Shown here in pieces: positions 26,758-42,408 of a stretch of 64,000 nt of DNA (its first letter is position 1; each line of letters opens with the position of its first letter). Under the pieces are notes generated by a model that was not told the DNA's origin, made no database searches, and saw nothing but the letters and a program-made list of their open reading frames with translations. The stretch comes from Pseudomonas sp. RIT-PI-S. GTDB taxonomy: Bacteria; Pseudomonadota; Gammaproteobacteria; Pseudomonadales; Pseudomonadaceae. Made by a program: the position numbers and the translations under genes. Location: NCBI RefSeq assembly GCF_025642975.1, contig NZ_JANZKJ010000001.1, positions 744,001 to 808,000 of the forward strand, in the 5' to 3' direction.

Positions 26758-26824
26758 TGTAGGTGCGGTTGGCGCCCGCGAAGGGCGTCCACCACGGTTC
26801 GCCGAGTGGCGCGGGCTTCCTACA
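26758..26824. repeat. REP-like element between argR and aruC
   Basis: A 67-base GC-rich element bounded by TGTAGG and CCTACA, containing GCGCCCGCGAAGGGCG- and GTGGCGCGGGC-type palindromic parts. It resembles Pseudomonas REP pairs. Confidence 0.5.
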
Positions 26825-26845
26825 CTGTTTTATTCTGACGCTATA

Positions 26846-26861
26846 TGTCGCATTGCTGAAA
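26846..26861 (+). promoter_or_regulatory. ArgR half-site 1 upstream of aruC
   Basis: TGTCGC-ATTGCTGA-AA fits the ArgR half-site TGTCGC-N8-AA. It is almost identical to the site before aotJ. Confidence 0.6.
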
Positions 26862-26882
26862 GCCCCGGTTTTTCGGGGTTTG
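26862..26882 (+). terminator. argR terminator-like hairpin
   Basis: GCCCCG-GTTTTT-CGGGGTTT is a short GC stem with a T-rich loop and TTT after it, located between the two ArgR half-sites. It probably ends the aot-argR transcript, though the T-run is short. Confidence 0.5.
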
Positions 26883-26891
26883 TGGCTGTAA

Positions 26892-28211
<1,320 letters not shown>

Positions 28212-28221
28212 CGGCCCACCG

Positions 28222-28249
28222 GCGGGGCCTGGCGCCCCGCTTTTATTTT
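28222..28249 (+). terminator. Intercistronic terminator-like hairpin aruC/aruF
   Basis: GCGGGGC-CTGGC-GCCCCGC followed by TTTTATTTT lies between aruC and aruF. It has the full form of a rho-independent terminator, yet the rest of the pathway follows on the same strand, so partial read-through is likely. Confidence 0.75.
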
Positions 28250-28269
28250 CTTATTCAAGGAGTGGCACC

Positions 28270-29286
28270 ATGCTGGTGATGCGCCCTGCGCAAATGGCTG
28301 ACCTGGACGAGGTGCAACGGCTCGCCGCGGACAGCCCGATCGGTGTCACTTCGCTGCCCGACGACCTCGAGCGCCTGCGCGACAAAATCGTCGCTTCCGA
28401 GGCGTCCTTTGCCGCTGAAGTCAGCTTCAACGGCGAAGAGAGCTATTTTTTCGTGCTGGAAGATACCGTTCGCGGCCGCTTGGTCGGCTGTTCGGCGATC
28501 GTTGCCTCGGCGGGGTATTCCGAGCCGTTCTACAGTTTTCGCAACGAGACCTTCGTGCATGCCTCGCGTGAGCTGAAGATCCACAACAAGATCCACGTGC
28601 TCTCGCAGTGCCATGACCTGACCGGCAACAGCTTGCTCACCAGCTTCTACGTGTTGCCTGAACTGGTCGCCACGCCCTGGGCGGAGCTCAACTCGCGCGC
28701 CCGCTTGCTGTTCATGGCTAACCACCCGGAGCGCTTTGCGGACTCGGTGGTCACCGAAATCGTCGGCTACAGCGACGAGCATGGCGACTCGCCGTTCTGG
28801 GATGCGATCGGGCGTAACTTCTTCGACATCAACTACGCCGCCGCCGAGCGCCTGTGCGGGTTGAAGAGCCGGACGTTCCTCGCCGAGCTGATGCCGCATT
28901 ACCCCATTTACGTGCCGCTGCTGCCCGATGCCGCCCAGGAAGCCATGGGCCAGGTGCATCCGCGTGCACAGATCACCTTCGATATCCTCATGCGTGAAGG
29001 ATTCGAGACCGAGCATTACATCGACATCTTCGACGGCGGGCCGACCCTGCACGCGCGGGTTTCGAACATCCGCTCGATCGCCAACAGCCGGGTGGTTCCC
29101 GTACGCATCGACGAAACCGGCAAGGGCGGGCGGCAGTACCTGGTCGCCAATGGCCAGTTGCAGGACTACCGCGCTGCCTTGCTCGAGCTGGACTGGGCGC
29201 CCGGCAAACCGGTAGGCCTGCCGGCGGCGGTGGCCGAGCGGCTTGGCGTGGGCGACGGCAGCAGCGTGCGCCTGGTCGCGGTGTAA
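28270..29286 (+). CDS. aruF: Arginine N-succinyltransferase, alpha subunit
   Basis: A 338-residue acyl-CoA-dependent transferase of the AstA family, one of two subunits (with AruG) that succinylate arginine and ornithine in pseudomonads. The protein starts MLVMRPAQMADLDEVQRLAAD and carries RARLLFMANHPERFAD, SPFWDAIGRNFFDINYAAAERL and FDGGPTLHARVSNIRSI, all typical of the family. The start follows AAGGAG. Confidence 0.95.
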   Translation: MLVMRPAQMADLDEVQRLAADSPIGVTSLPDDLERLRDKIVASEASFAAEVSFNGEESYFFVLEDTVRGRLVGCSAIVASAGYSEPFYSFRNETFVHASRELKIHNKIHVLSQCHDLTGNSLLTSFYVLPELVATPWAELNSRARLLFMANHPERFADSVVTEIVGYSDEHGDSPFWDAIGRNFFDINYAAAERLCGLKSRTFLAELMPHYPIYVPLLPDAAQEAMGQVHPRAQITFDILMREGFETEHYIDIFDGGPTLHARVSNIRSIANSRVVPVRIDETGKGGRQYLVANGQLQDYRAALLELDWAPGKPVGLPAAVAERLGVGDGSSVRLVAV

Positions 29287-29361
29287 CTAGCAGGGTTCGT
29301 TGCCTGGCGCAGGCCAGGCCGAAGATCGCGGCCCTTTGAAGCGGCCGCCCGAGGAGAAAGC

Positions 29362-31853
<2,492 letters not shown>

Positions 31854-31919
31854 CAGGTGTGCGCTGCAAGCCGCTGGACGAGCCATGAGACCTAAAAGAA
31901 TTTTGCTGGAGCCGAGCCG

Positions 31920-33266
31920 ATGAAAGCGTTTGAAGTCAACTTTGACGGGCTGGTGGGGCCGACCCACAACTATGGCGGGCTGTCTTATGGCAACGTCGCT
32001 TCCCAAAGCAACAGCCAGGCGCAGTCCAACCCGCGCGAAGCGGCACGGCAAGGCTTGGCCAAGATGAAGGCGCTCAGCGACATGGGCTTCGTCCAGGGCG
32101 TGCTGGCGCCACAGGAGCGCCCGGATGTAGCGGGCCTGCGCCGCCTGGGCTTTGCCGGCAGCGATGCCGAGGTGATCGCCCAAGCCGCCCGCGACGCCAT
32201 GCCGATCTTCGCTGCCAGTTGCTCGGCGTCGAGCATGTGGGTAGCCAATGCCGCTACCGTCAGCCCCGGTGCCGATACTGCGGACGGGCGCGTGCATTTC
32301 ACCGCCGCCAACCTCAATTGCAAGTACCACCGGAGCATCGAGCACCCCACCACCAGCCGGGTGCTGGCGGCGATGTTCGCGGACGAAGCACGTTTCGCTC
32401 ACCATGCCGCGCTGCCCGCGGTCGCTCAGTTCGGCGACGAAGGCGCTGCCAACCATACACGGTTCTGCCGCAGCTATGGCGAGCCGGGTGTCGAGTTCTT
32501 CGTCTATGGCCGCGCGGCGTTCGATAGCCGGCGGCCGGTGCCGCAGCGCTACCCGGCGCGGCAGACCCTCGAAGCGTCCCAGGCCGTGGCGCGCTTGCAT
32601 GGGCTGAGCGAGGAGGGGACGGTCTACGCCCAGCAAAATCCGGCGGTCATCGACCAAGGTGTGTTCCACAACGACGTGATCGCGGTGGGTAACGGGGAAG
32701 TGCTGTTCTACCACCAGGACGCCTTCCTGGACACCGAGCAGGTGCTGGGCGAGCTGGCGGCCAAGCTGGGCAAGCGCGGCGGGCAGTTTCAGGCAATCAG
32801 CGTGCCGCGTGACCAGGTCAGCGTGGAAGACGCGGTACGCTCGTATCTGTTCAACAGCCAACTGCTTACCCGCGCCGACGGCCGCATGCTGTTGATCGTT
32901 CCCGAGGAATGCCGTGCCAACCCGCGGGTGTGGAACTACCTCCAGGGGCTGACCGCCGGTAATGGCGCCATTGCCGAAGTGTGCGTTTTCGACCTCAAGC
33001 AAAGCATGCAGAACGGCGGCGGGCCTGCTTGCCTGCGCCTGCGCGTAGCACTGAACGAACAAGAGCTGGCGGCGGTGAACCAAGGCGTTATCATGACCGC
33101 CAGCCTGTATGAGCAACTCACCCAGTGGGTCGACCGGCACTATCGCGATCGCCTGAGCGAAGCCGACCTGGCCGATCCGCAATTGCTGGTAGAGTGCCGC
33201 ACAGCGCTGGATGAACTGACTGGCTTGCTCAAGCTGGGCTCGGTTTATCCTTTCCAACTCAATTGA
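31920..33266 (+). CDS. aruB: N-succinylarginine dihydrolase
   Basis: A 448-residue AstB, second AST step. It hydrolyses succinylarginine to succinylornithine, two ammonia and CO2, with an amidinotransferase-fold catalytic triad. The N-terminus [21 protein letters not shown] is diagnostic. The nucleophilic cysteine is Cys371 in [10 protein letters not shown], near the position in E. coli AstB. The start is at 31920 after GGAGCCGAGCCG. Confidence 0.95.
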   Translation: MKAFEVNFDGLVGPTHNYGGLSYGNVASQSNSQAQSNPREAARQGLAKMKALSDMGFVQGVLAPQERPDVAGLRRLGFAGSDAEVIAQAARDAMPIFAASCSASSMWVANAATVSPGADTADGRVHFTAANLNCKYHRSIEHPTTSRVLAAMFADEARFAHHAALPAVAQFGDEGAANHTRFCRSYGEPGVEFFVYGRAAFDSRRPVPQRYPARQTLEASQAVARLHGLSEEGTVYAQQNPAVIDQGVFHNDVIAVGNGEVLFYHQDAFLDTEQVLGELAAKLGKRGGQFQAISVPRDQVSVEDAVRSYLFNSQLLTRADGRMLLIVPEECRANPRVWNYLQGLTAGNGAIAEVCVFDLKQSMQNGGGPACLRLRVALNEQELAAVNQGVIMTASLYEQLTQWVDRHYRDRLSEADLADPQLLVECRTALDELTGLLKLGSVYPFQLN

Positions 33267-33279
33267 CGAGAGCCCCACT

Positions 33280-33573
33280 ATGTCCGATGCCCTGCGGCTG
33301 ATCCTTGAAGACGACGACGGCACCCAGCTGGAAACCTCCTGCACCCGGTTCGCCGTGGTATGGCAGGGCAAGGAGGTGTGGATTCAGCAAGGTGGCAATG
33401 GTCAGTTGCTCATTGGCGTGGATGTGGAAGACGGGGATACCGAGTATGCCAACCTGCTGCTGCGCCCGATGGCGACCAACCTGGTCAGCCTGCAGCTAGA
33501 AATGGAGCCGGTAGAGCAGGACGATGACGCCGACGGCCACATCCATGGCCCCGATTGCGGCCATCATCACTGA
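33280..33573 (+). CDS. Small acidic protein with His/Cys-rich tail, aru operon
   Basis: A 97-residue acidic protein of unknown function in the aru operon, 13 bases after aruB and 21 before aruE. The body is a likely beta-rich fold (RFAVVWQGKEVWIQQGG, GQLLIGVDVEDGD). The last 25 residues are acidic and end HIHGPDCGHHH, a probable metal-binding tail. A small gene stands in the same position in P. aeruginosa. AruE is a zinc-type hydrolase, so a metal-handling role is conceivable, but this is speculation from the tail and position. Confidence 0.8.
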   Translation: MSDALRLILEDDDGTQLETSCTRFAVVWQGKEVWIQQGGNGQLLIGVDVEDGDTEYANLLLRPMATNLVSLQLEMEPVEQDDDADGHIHGPDCGHHH

Positions 33574-33594
33574 TCTCGGCGAGGAAACCGGCCC

Positions 33595-34590
33595 ATGCTG
33601 TCGCTTGGCAAAATGCTTGAACTCACCCTGGCCGACCGTGAACCGGCACAGAAAACCCAGATGACGGTGAGCGGGACCTGCCTTCGCTGGCTGGCCCACG
33701 GTGCCCTGGAAGTCCGCCCTCATGCAGATCGCGACAACGGCCTCGATTTGCTGTTGTCCGCGGGCATTCATGGCAACGAGACCGCGCCCATCGAGCTGCT
33801 CGACGAACTGATCCATGCGATCGCTCGCGACGAGCTTCAGCCCCGCGCGCGCTTGTTGTTCCTGTTCGGTAACCCCGAGGCCATCCGCCGCGGCGAGCGC
33901 TACATCGAGCAGGATGTGAATCGCTTGTTCAATGGCCGCCATGAACTGTCCAGCGGCTTCGAAGCGATGCGCGCCTGTGAGCTGGAGCGGCTAGCGGCGA
34001 GCTTCTTCTCGCTGGAGGGGCGTACCCGGCTGCATTACGACCTGCATACGGCCATCCGTGGCTCACAGTTCGAACAGTTCGCGCTCTACCCCTGGAAAGA
34101 GGGGCGAGAGCACTCCCGGCATGAATTGGCCCGGCTGAAGTCGGCGGGGATGCAGGCAGTGCTGCTGCAAAGCCGTCCGGCCATCACGTTCAGCGCGTAC
34201 ACCTACGAACGTCTGGCCGCCGAGGCCTTTACCCTGGAACTGGGCAAGGCACGCCCGTTCGGGCAGAACGGTCAAGTCAACCTGACACGGCTCGATGCCT
34301 GCCTGCGGGGGCTGATCGAGGGTAAAGAGGCGGCAATCGATGCTACCCAGTTGGACGGCCTGGCCTTGTTCAACGTGTCGCGGGAGATCATCAAGGGCAC
34401 CGAGGCGTTTCGCCTGAACCTGCCGGCCGACGTCGAGAATTTTTCCGAGCTGCCCGCAGGGTTTGTGCTGGCCGAGGATGCGGACACCCGCTGGGTCGTG
34501 GACGAGCAAAACGCGCGTATCATCTTCCCCAACCCCAAGGTCAAGAACGGCCTGCGCGCCGGCATCGTGATCGTGCCTCACGCCGGCTGA
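33595..34590 (+). CDS. aruE: Succinylglutamate desuccinylase
   Basis: A 331-residue AstE, last AST step, releasing glutamate and succinate. Zinc-carboxypeptidase-fold motifs: the zinc ligands in [16 protein letters not shown], the [17 protein letters not shown] block and [11 protein letters not shown]. The conserved Glu near [14 protein letters not shown] acts as general base in the family. It ends the aru operon; no clear terminator follows. Confidence 0.94.
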   Translation: MLSLGKMLELTLADREPAQKTQMTVSGTCLRWLAHGALEVRPHADRDNGLDLLLSAGIHGNETAPIELLDELIHAIARDELQPRARLLFLFGNPEAIRRGERYIEQDVNRLFNGRHELSSGFEAMRACELERLAASFFSLEGRTRLHYDLHTAIRGSQFEQFALYPWKEGREHSRHELARLKSAGMQAVLLQSRPAITFSAYTYERLAAEAFTLELGKARPFGQNGQVNLTRLDACLRGLIEGKEAAIDATQLDGLALFNVSREIIKGTEAFRLNLPADVENFSELPAGFVLAEDADTRWVVDEQNARIIFPNPKVKNGLRAGIVIVPHAG

Positions 34591-34628
34591 GCCCGGTTGA
34601 GGGGAATTTAGGGCTGCGCACGCTTGCC

Positions 34629-34738
34629 CCGTAGCAGCCCGGCTTGCCGGCGACTGGCCTCACCGCCGCGCAATGCCCGGTCGTCATCGGCTTTGAACCG
34701 GTATTACGGTTTGTCGCGAGCAAGCTCGGCGGCTACGG
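34629..34738. repeat. Element bounded by CCGTAGC/GCTACGG after aruE
   Basis: A 110-base intergenic element with terminal inverted repeats CCGTAGC and GCTACGG, containing GCCCGGC-TT-GCCGGC and a TTGTCGCGAGCAAGCTCG segment. Such units are typical dispersed REP-type elements of Pseudomonas between convergent genes (aruE and ribH2). Confidence 0.5.
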
Positions 34739-34762
34739 AATCAGTGCTGTGGCGCCCGTCGT

Positions 34763-35460
<698 letters not shown>

Positions 35461-35617
35461 TTTCCACCCGAAGGTGGCGCGGCATTATTAACACAGCCGG
35501 GCACGCATGGGGAACCCTCCACCGTAAGGCGTGCTAGATTTTTCCGGCTGGCGCCAGGTCACCCTGGCGCTGGTTCGCCGATAGCGGCCATCCGGCCGTC
35601 TGCCCAAGGAGAGGCTG

Positions 35618-36643
35618 ATGAACCTGATCGATCTACGCAGCGACACCGTGACCCGTCCAACCGCTGGCATGCTCCAGGCCATGACCCGCGCCGAAACCGG
35701 CGACGACGTGTACGGCGAGGACCCGACCGTTATTCGCCTGGAAGCACGGCTGGCTGAACAGTTGGGGTTCGCGGCGGGGCTGTTCGTGCCCAGCGGGACC
35801 ATGAGCAACCTGCTTGGGCTCATGGCCCATTGCGAGCGGGGCGATGAATACATCGTTGGCCAACAGGCGCATACCTACAAATACGAAGGCGGCGGCGCGG
35901 CGGTGCTGGGCTCGATCCAGCCGCAGCCGCTGGAGAACCAGGCCGATGGCTCGCTGGACCTGCGCCAGGTAGTGGCGGCAATCAAGCCGGACGATTTCCA
36001 TTTCGCCCGTACTCGCCTGCTGGCCCTCGAAAACACCATGCAGGGCAAGGTGCTCCCGCTTGACTACCTGGCGGCGGCGAAAGCCCTGTGCCGCGAGCGC
36101 GGCCTGGGCTTGCACCTGGACGGTGCCCGGTTGTTCAACGCCGCGGTAGCGCTGGGAGTGGAGGCGGGCGCGATCAGCGGCTGCTTCGATTCTGTGTCGG
36201 TGTGCCTGTCCAAGGGGCTAGGCGCCCCGGTTGGGTCGGTCCTTTGCGGCGACGCCGCGCTGATAGGCCGCGCCCGGCGCTGGCGCAAGATGGTCGGCGG
36301 CGGCATGCGCCAGGCCGGCCTGCTCGCTGCGGCGGGGCTCTATGCTCTGGATCACCAGGTAGCCCGGTTGGCCGATGACCACGCCAACGCACGCCGGTTG
36401 GCCGAGGGCCTGCAAGCGCTCGGCTACGCAGTGGAGCCTGTGCAGACCAACATGGTGTACGTGGAGATAGGGCAGGCAGCCATCGCGTTGCGTGACTTCG
36501 CTGCCAGCCAGGGTGTTCGGCTGACCGCCAGCCCACGCCTGCGCATGGTCACCCACCTGGACGTCAGCGCCGCCCAAGTAGAACAGGTGATCGAGGTGTT
36601 CGCCGGGTTTACCCAGCAAGGCGGATACGAATCGTCCAATTGA
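35618..36643 (+). CDS. ltaE: Low-specificity L-threonine aldolase
   Basis: A 341-residue PLP fold type I aldolase that cleaves L-threonine or L-allo-threonine to glycine and acetaldehyde. Diagnostic parts: [12 protein letters not shown] at the start, [42 protein letters not shown] with the cofactor Asp, and the PLP lysine in [17 protein letters not shown] good AAGGAGAGG ribosome site precedes the ATG. It is divergent from the riboswitch and ribH2 transcript. Confidence 0.93.
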   Translation: MNLIDLRSDTVTRPTAGMLQAMTRAETGDDVYGEDPTVIRLEARLAEQLGFAAGLFVPSGTMSNLLGLMAHCERGDEYIVGQQAHTYKYEGGGAAVLGSIQPQPLENQADGSLDLRQVVAAIKPDDFHFARTRLLALENTMQGKVLPLDYLAAAKALCRERGLGLHLDGARLFNAAVALGVEAGAISGCFDSVSVCLSKGLGAPVGSVLCGDAALIGRARRWRKMVGGGMRQAGLLAAAGLYALDHQVARLADDHANARRLAEGLQALGYAVEPVQTNMVYVEIGQAAIALRDFAASQGVRLTASPRLRMVTHLDVSAAQVEQVIEVFAGFTQQGGYESSN

Positions 36644-36760
36644 TGGACTCAATCGTACAAACACACTGTACCCTGGCGGCAGGGCCGATATAATGCGGCC
36701 CTTTGCCGTCGTTTCGACGCCAAGCCTACGCCTCTGGCCGCTGTCTCCGTGGAAGAACCT

Positions 36761-39385
<2,625 letters not shown>

Positions 39386-39472
39386 ACCCGTGGGTTCGCC
39401 ACGGCCCCAGCCGTGGCGGGACACTCCGGGACGTTTAATGGGTGCCCTGCGTGGGCGTGAGGCGGCGTTGAA

Positions 39473-40708
39473 ATGGCTTTGATCGTACAAAAGTTTGGCG
39501 GCACCTCGGTGGGCTCGATCGAGCGAATCGAACAGGTAGCCGAGAAGGTCAAGAAATTCCGCGAAGCAGGCCACGACCTGGTGGTCGTGTTGTCGGCGAT
39601 GAGCGGCGAAACCAACCGCCTGATCGACCTGGCCAGGCAGATCAGCGACCAGCCCGAGCCCCGCGAGCTCGATGTGGTGGTTTCGACCGGCGAGCAGGTG
39701 ACTATCGGCCTGCTGGCCATGGCGCTGATCAAGCGCGGTATCCCGGCTGTGTCCTATACCGGCAATCAGGTGCGTATCCTGACTGACGACGCCTACAACA
39801 AGGCGCGCATCCTGCAGATCGACGATCAACGCCTGCGCGAGGATCTTAAAGCGGGCCGGGTAGTGGTGGTGGCAGGCTTCCAGGGCGTGGACCAGAACGG
39901 CAACATCACTACCTTGGGGCGTGGGGGGTCCGATACCACTGGCGTTGCCTTGGCCGCGGCGCTCAAAGCCGACGAATGCCAGATCTACACCGACGTGGAC
40001 GGCGTTTACACCACCGACCCGCGCGTGGTGGCCCAGGCGCAACGGCTGGACAAGATCACCTTCGAGGAAATGCTCGAAATGGCTAGCCTCGGCTCGAAGG
40101 TGTTGCAAATTCGCGCCGTGGAATTCGCCGGCAAATACAACGTTCCGCTGCGCGTGTTGCACAGCTTCCAAGAGGGTCCCGGGACCCTGATCACCATTGA
40201 CGAAGAGGAAACCATGGAACAGCCGATCATTTCCGGCATCGCCTTCAACCGCGACGAGGCCAAGCTGACCATCCGTGGTGTGCCGGACACCCCCGGCGTT
40301 GCGTTCAAGATCCTCGGCCCGATCAGCGCGGCAAATATCGAAGTGGACATGATCGTGCAAAATGTTTCGCACGATAACACTACGGACTTCACCTTCACGG
40401 TGCACCGCAACGACTACCAGAAGGCCTTGGGGGTGCTGCAAGCCACCGCTACCGAGATCGGCGCCCGCGAAGTGGTAGGGGATACCAAGATCGCCAAGGT
40501 ATCTATCGTCGGCGTAGGCATGCGCTCTCACGCCGGTGTTGCCAGCCGGATGTTCGAGGCGTTGGCCAAGGAAAGCATCAATATCCAGATGATTTCCACC
40601 TCGGAGATCAAGGTTTCGGTGGTCATCGAAGAGAAGTATCTGGAACTGGCCGTGCGCGCCCTGCACACGGCGTTTGATCTGGACGCCGCCGCCCGCCAGG
40701 GCGAGTAA
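39473..40708 (+). CDS. lysC: Aspartate kinase
   Basis: A 411-residue aspartokinase, first step of the Lys/Met/Thr pathway. The start [19 protein letters not shown], the [36 protein letters not shown] active-site block (split motifs GRGGSDTT and [12 protein letters not shown]), and two C-terminal ACT domains ([33 protein letters not shown] with [12 protein letters not shown]) give feedback control. The internal Met near residue 245 could give a separate beta chain as in other class I enzymes; this is inference. Confidence 0.96.
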   Translation: MALIVQKFGGTSVGSIERIEQVAEKVKKFREAGHDLVVVLSAMSGETNRLIDLARQISDQPEPRELDVVVSTGEQVTIGLLAMALIKRGIPAVSYTGNQVRILTDDAYNKARILQIDDQRLREDLKAGRVVVVAGFQGVDQNGNITTLGRGGSDTTGVALAAALKADECQIYTDVDGVYTTDPRVVAQAQRLDKITFEEMLEMASLGSKVLQIRAVEFAGKYNVPLRVLHSFQEGPGTLITIDEEETMEQPIISGIAFNRDEAKLTIRGVPDTPGVAFKILGPISAANIEVDMIVQNVSHDNTTDFTFTVHRNDYQKALGVLQATATEIGAREVVGDTKIAKVSIVGVGMRSHAGVASRMFEALAKESINIQMISTSEIKVSVVIEEKYLELAVRALHTAFDLDAAARQGE

Positions 40709-40716
40709 GGCAGTCG

Positions 40717-40748
40717 AGGGCGCGGCCATGACCGCGCCCTTTTCTTTT
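40717..40748 (+). terminator. lysC terminator
   Basis: AGGGCGCGG-CCATGA-CCGCGCCCT followed by TTTCTTTT, nine bases after the lysC stop. A strong intrinsic terminator, so rsmA needs its own promoter or read-through. Confidence 0.85.
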
Positions 40749-40859
40749 ACGGCCCATGGAGCGCAGCTTTCATGGCCGTTTTGGCAAGCGGAAGGGCCTT
40801 GGCCGCCGCGAAGCCCTTTTTTTGCAGACCATTCCCGAAAAGATCATAAGGAGAGTTTC

Positions 40860-41048
40860 ATGCTGATTTTGACCCGCCGCTGTGCGGAGAGCCTGATCAT
40901 TGGCGATGGGGAAATCACTGTGACGGTGCTTGGCGTCAAGGGTAACCAGGTACGGCTTGGGGTCAACGCGCCTAAGGAAGTCGCGGTTCACCGCGAGGAA
41001 ATTTACCAACGAATTCGCAAGGAGAAGGACGAAGAACCAAGCCTTTAA
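40860..41048 (+). CDS. rsmA: Carbon storage/secondary metabolism regulator CsrA (RsmA)
   Basis: A 62-residue homodimeric RNA-binding repressor that blocks translation at GGA motifs and is titrated by small RNAs of the RsmY/Z type. The sequence [16 protein letters not shown], the central [15 protein letters not shown] and [16 protein letters not shown] are canonical, including the Arg44-type residue in HREEIY. The strong AAGGAGAG ribosome site is itself GGA-containing, which permits self-repression. The ATG at 40860 defines the gene; the longer frame back into lysC is spurious. Confidence 0.97.
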   Translation: MLILTRRCAESLIIGDGEITVTVLGVKGNQVRLGVNAPKEVAVHREEIYQRIRKEKDEEPSL

Positions 41049-41065
41049 TTTTCTTCGTTTTTTTT
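41030..41065 (+). terminator. rsmA terminator overlapping stop codon
   Basis: CGAAGAA and TTCTTCG form a 7-bp AT-rich stem over the rsmA stop codon, followed by eight T. Weak stem but a strong T-run. Confidence 0.6.
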
Positions 41066-41110
41066 GTTTGCAAACGGGGAAGAACGTGGTTAATATACGC
41101 CCCGTGTTGC

Positions 41111-41201
41111 GGAGAGGTGGCCGAGTGGCCGAAGGCGCTCCCCTGCTAAGGGAGTACACCTCAAAAGGGTGTCGGGGGTTCGAATCCCCCCTTCTCCGCC
41201 A
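41111..41201 (+). tRNA. tRNA-Ser(GCU)
   Basis: A 91-base type II tRNA with a long variable arm. The acceptor GGAGAGG pairs with CTTCTCC, the anticodon loop reads CTGCTAA (anticodon GCU, reads AGC/AGU), the T arm is GGGGGTTCGAATCCCCC and CCA is encoded at the 3' end. Confidence 0.97.
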
Positions 41202-41247
41202 TTATTCAAAGTGATTCGCTGCATCGCGGATTACCAAAGCAGCACAT

Positions 41248-41324
41248 GCACTCATAGCTCAGCTGGATAGAGTACTCGGCTACGAACCGAGCGGTCGGAG
41301 GTTCGAATCCTCCTGAGTGCACCA
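41248..41324 (+). tRNA. tRNA-Arg(ACG), copy 1
   Basis: A 77-base tRNA with acceptor GCACTCA/TGAGTGC, anticodon loop CTACGAA (anticodon ACG, wobble A expected to be inosine), T arm GGAGGTTCGAATCCTCC and encoded CCA. First of three identical copies. Confidence 0.97.
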
Positions 41325-41393
41325 CATCAGAAGCCTTGGAATAACATCCCAAAGCGCTGACACCAGCGGTCACTGGTTTAAAAACGCCAACCT

Positions 41394-41470
41394 GCACTCA
41401 TAGCTCAGCTGGATAGAGTACTCGGCTACGAACCGAGCGGTCGGAGGTTCGAATCCTCCTGAGTGCACCA
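41394..41470 (+). tRNA. tRNA-Arg(ACG), copy 2
   Basis: Identical in sequence to copy 1. The preceding spacer is 69 bases. Confidence 0.97.
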
Positions 41471-41540
41471 TATCAGATGCCTTGGAACGACAGCTCCAAG
41501 GCACTGCACCAGAGGTGACTGGTTTAACAAGCGCCAACTT

Positions 41541-41617
41541 GCACTCATAGCTCAGCTGGATAGAGTACTCGGCTACGAACCGAGCGGTCGGAGGTTCGAA
41601 TCCTCCTGAGTGCACCA
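41541..41617 (+). tRNA. tRNA-Arg(ACG), copy 3
   Basis: Identical to copies 1 and 2. The preceding 70-base spacer is clearly related to the spacer between copies 1 and 2, showing tandem duplication of a unit of about 146 bases. Confidence 0.97.
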
Positions 41618-41624
41618 TCTCTAG

Positions 41625-41655
41625 AAACCCGCATCCAAGGATGCGGGTTTTTTTT
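41625..41655 (+). terminator. Terminator of the tRNA cluster
   Basis: AAACCCGCATCC-AA-GGATGCGGGTTT followed by a T-run: a very strong rho-independent terminator eight bases after the last tRNA-Arg. Confidence 0.92.
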
Positions 41656-41722
41656 CGTCTTCAGATAGCTGCCCGCAAGAGCGGAGGCGTTCTAGCTGCA
41701 ATGTACAGCCATGCGCCTTCCT

Positions 41723-42073
41723 TCATTGCCGCCAGGGGATGTACTTCTTTGGCTTGCTCTTGCGTGCCTGCGTTGGGGGCCGTTGCGCAGGCGTTCGTGC
41801 CGCCTGGGGTGGTGGCGCGGAGCGTTGGGATGCTGCTTCTCGGTTCGCCCTGGACCCGGCAGAAGGTGGCTTGGCCAGTGGGCGCGGTGCGACGCTGCCG
41901 GGTGGCGGGTTCCATGCGCGGTAGGGTTCACCGGGTTGCCCGTCAGGGCACGCACTGTGGGTGAAGGTCAGCTCACCGGTGCTGCCTACGCATTTTTGCA
42001 CTACCGAAGCTTCGGTCTGTTCAGCCATCCCGGCAAGGACCAGCCACTGCAATGCTCGTATGGATATTCTCAT
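41723..42073 (-). CDS. DUF4124-like exported small protein
   Basis: A 116-residue protein. A weak signal-type start (MRISIRALQWLVLAGMAEQ) is followed by KCVGSTGELTFTHSACPDGQPGEPYRAWNPPPG, which has the spacing of two cysteines and the YxC.D..G...(F/Y)T pattern of DUF4124 envelope proteins. The C-terminal half is Pro/Ala/Arg-rich, ending KSKPKKYIPWRQ. The function is unknown. The ATG at 42073 is chosen from the signal-like start; the frame stays open to 42232. It is convergent with the tRNA cluster. Confidence 0.6.
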   Translation of the reverse strand: MRISIRALQWLVLAGMAEQTEASVVQKCVGSTGELTFTHSACPDGQPGEPYRAWNPPPGSVAPRPLAKPPSAGSRANREAASQRSAPPPQAARTPAQRPPTQARKSKPKKYIPWRQ

Positions 42074-42263
42074 CGATGCCCTCCCTGGCGATGCTCGATA
42101 CGCGTCAGCCGATACCCTGGCTAAGCGTAGCGCCGAAGGCAGCGCGGAACTGGGCAGTCTGTTAAGGGATGTATCGTCATTTAAGCCTGCTATACCCTGT
42201 GAGGGAGTGCCGGCAAGCATTTGTAAATCCACAATTTAGTAACTAAAAAATCCGGTTAGCGGG

Positions 42264-42294
42264 TATGATTGCCGCCGTCTGCCCCGCCGGGGCA
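42264..42294 (+). promoter_or_regulatory. mgtE promoter -10 and leader hairpin
   Basis: TATGAT (42264-42269) is a good -10 candidate. It is followed ten bases later by a perfect hairpin TGCCCC-GCC-GGGGCA (42280-42294) at the very start of the predicted 130-base leader. The gap 42074-42408 has no gene; ATTG is repeated three times near 42356. Confidence 0.4.
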
Positions 42295-42408
42295 TTGGAA
42301 TTCCCTCCATGGACTTACCCAGTAGAACCTTAACCAAGCCTTTGGCCCTTACAGTATTGATTGATTGATCTCCCGGTGTGGTCCACTAACTGGGAGTGGA
42401 GTACACCT

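Noticed and set aside
41370..41618. Open frame on the minus strand with a repeated MVHSGGFEPPTARFVAEY-type segment across the tRNA-Arg copies
   Set aside because: It is a translation of the antisense strand of identical tRNA genes; this is a known source of false proteins.
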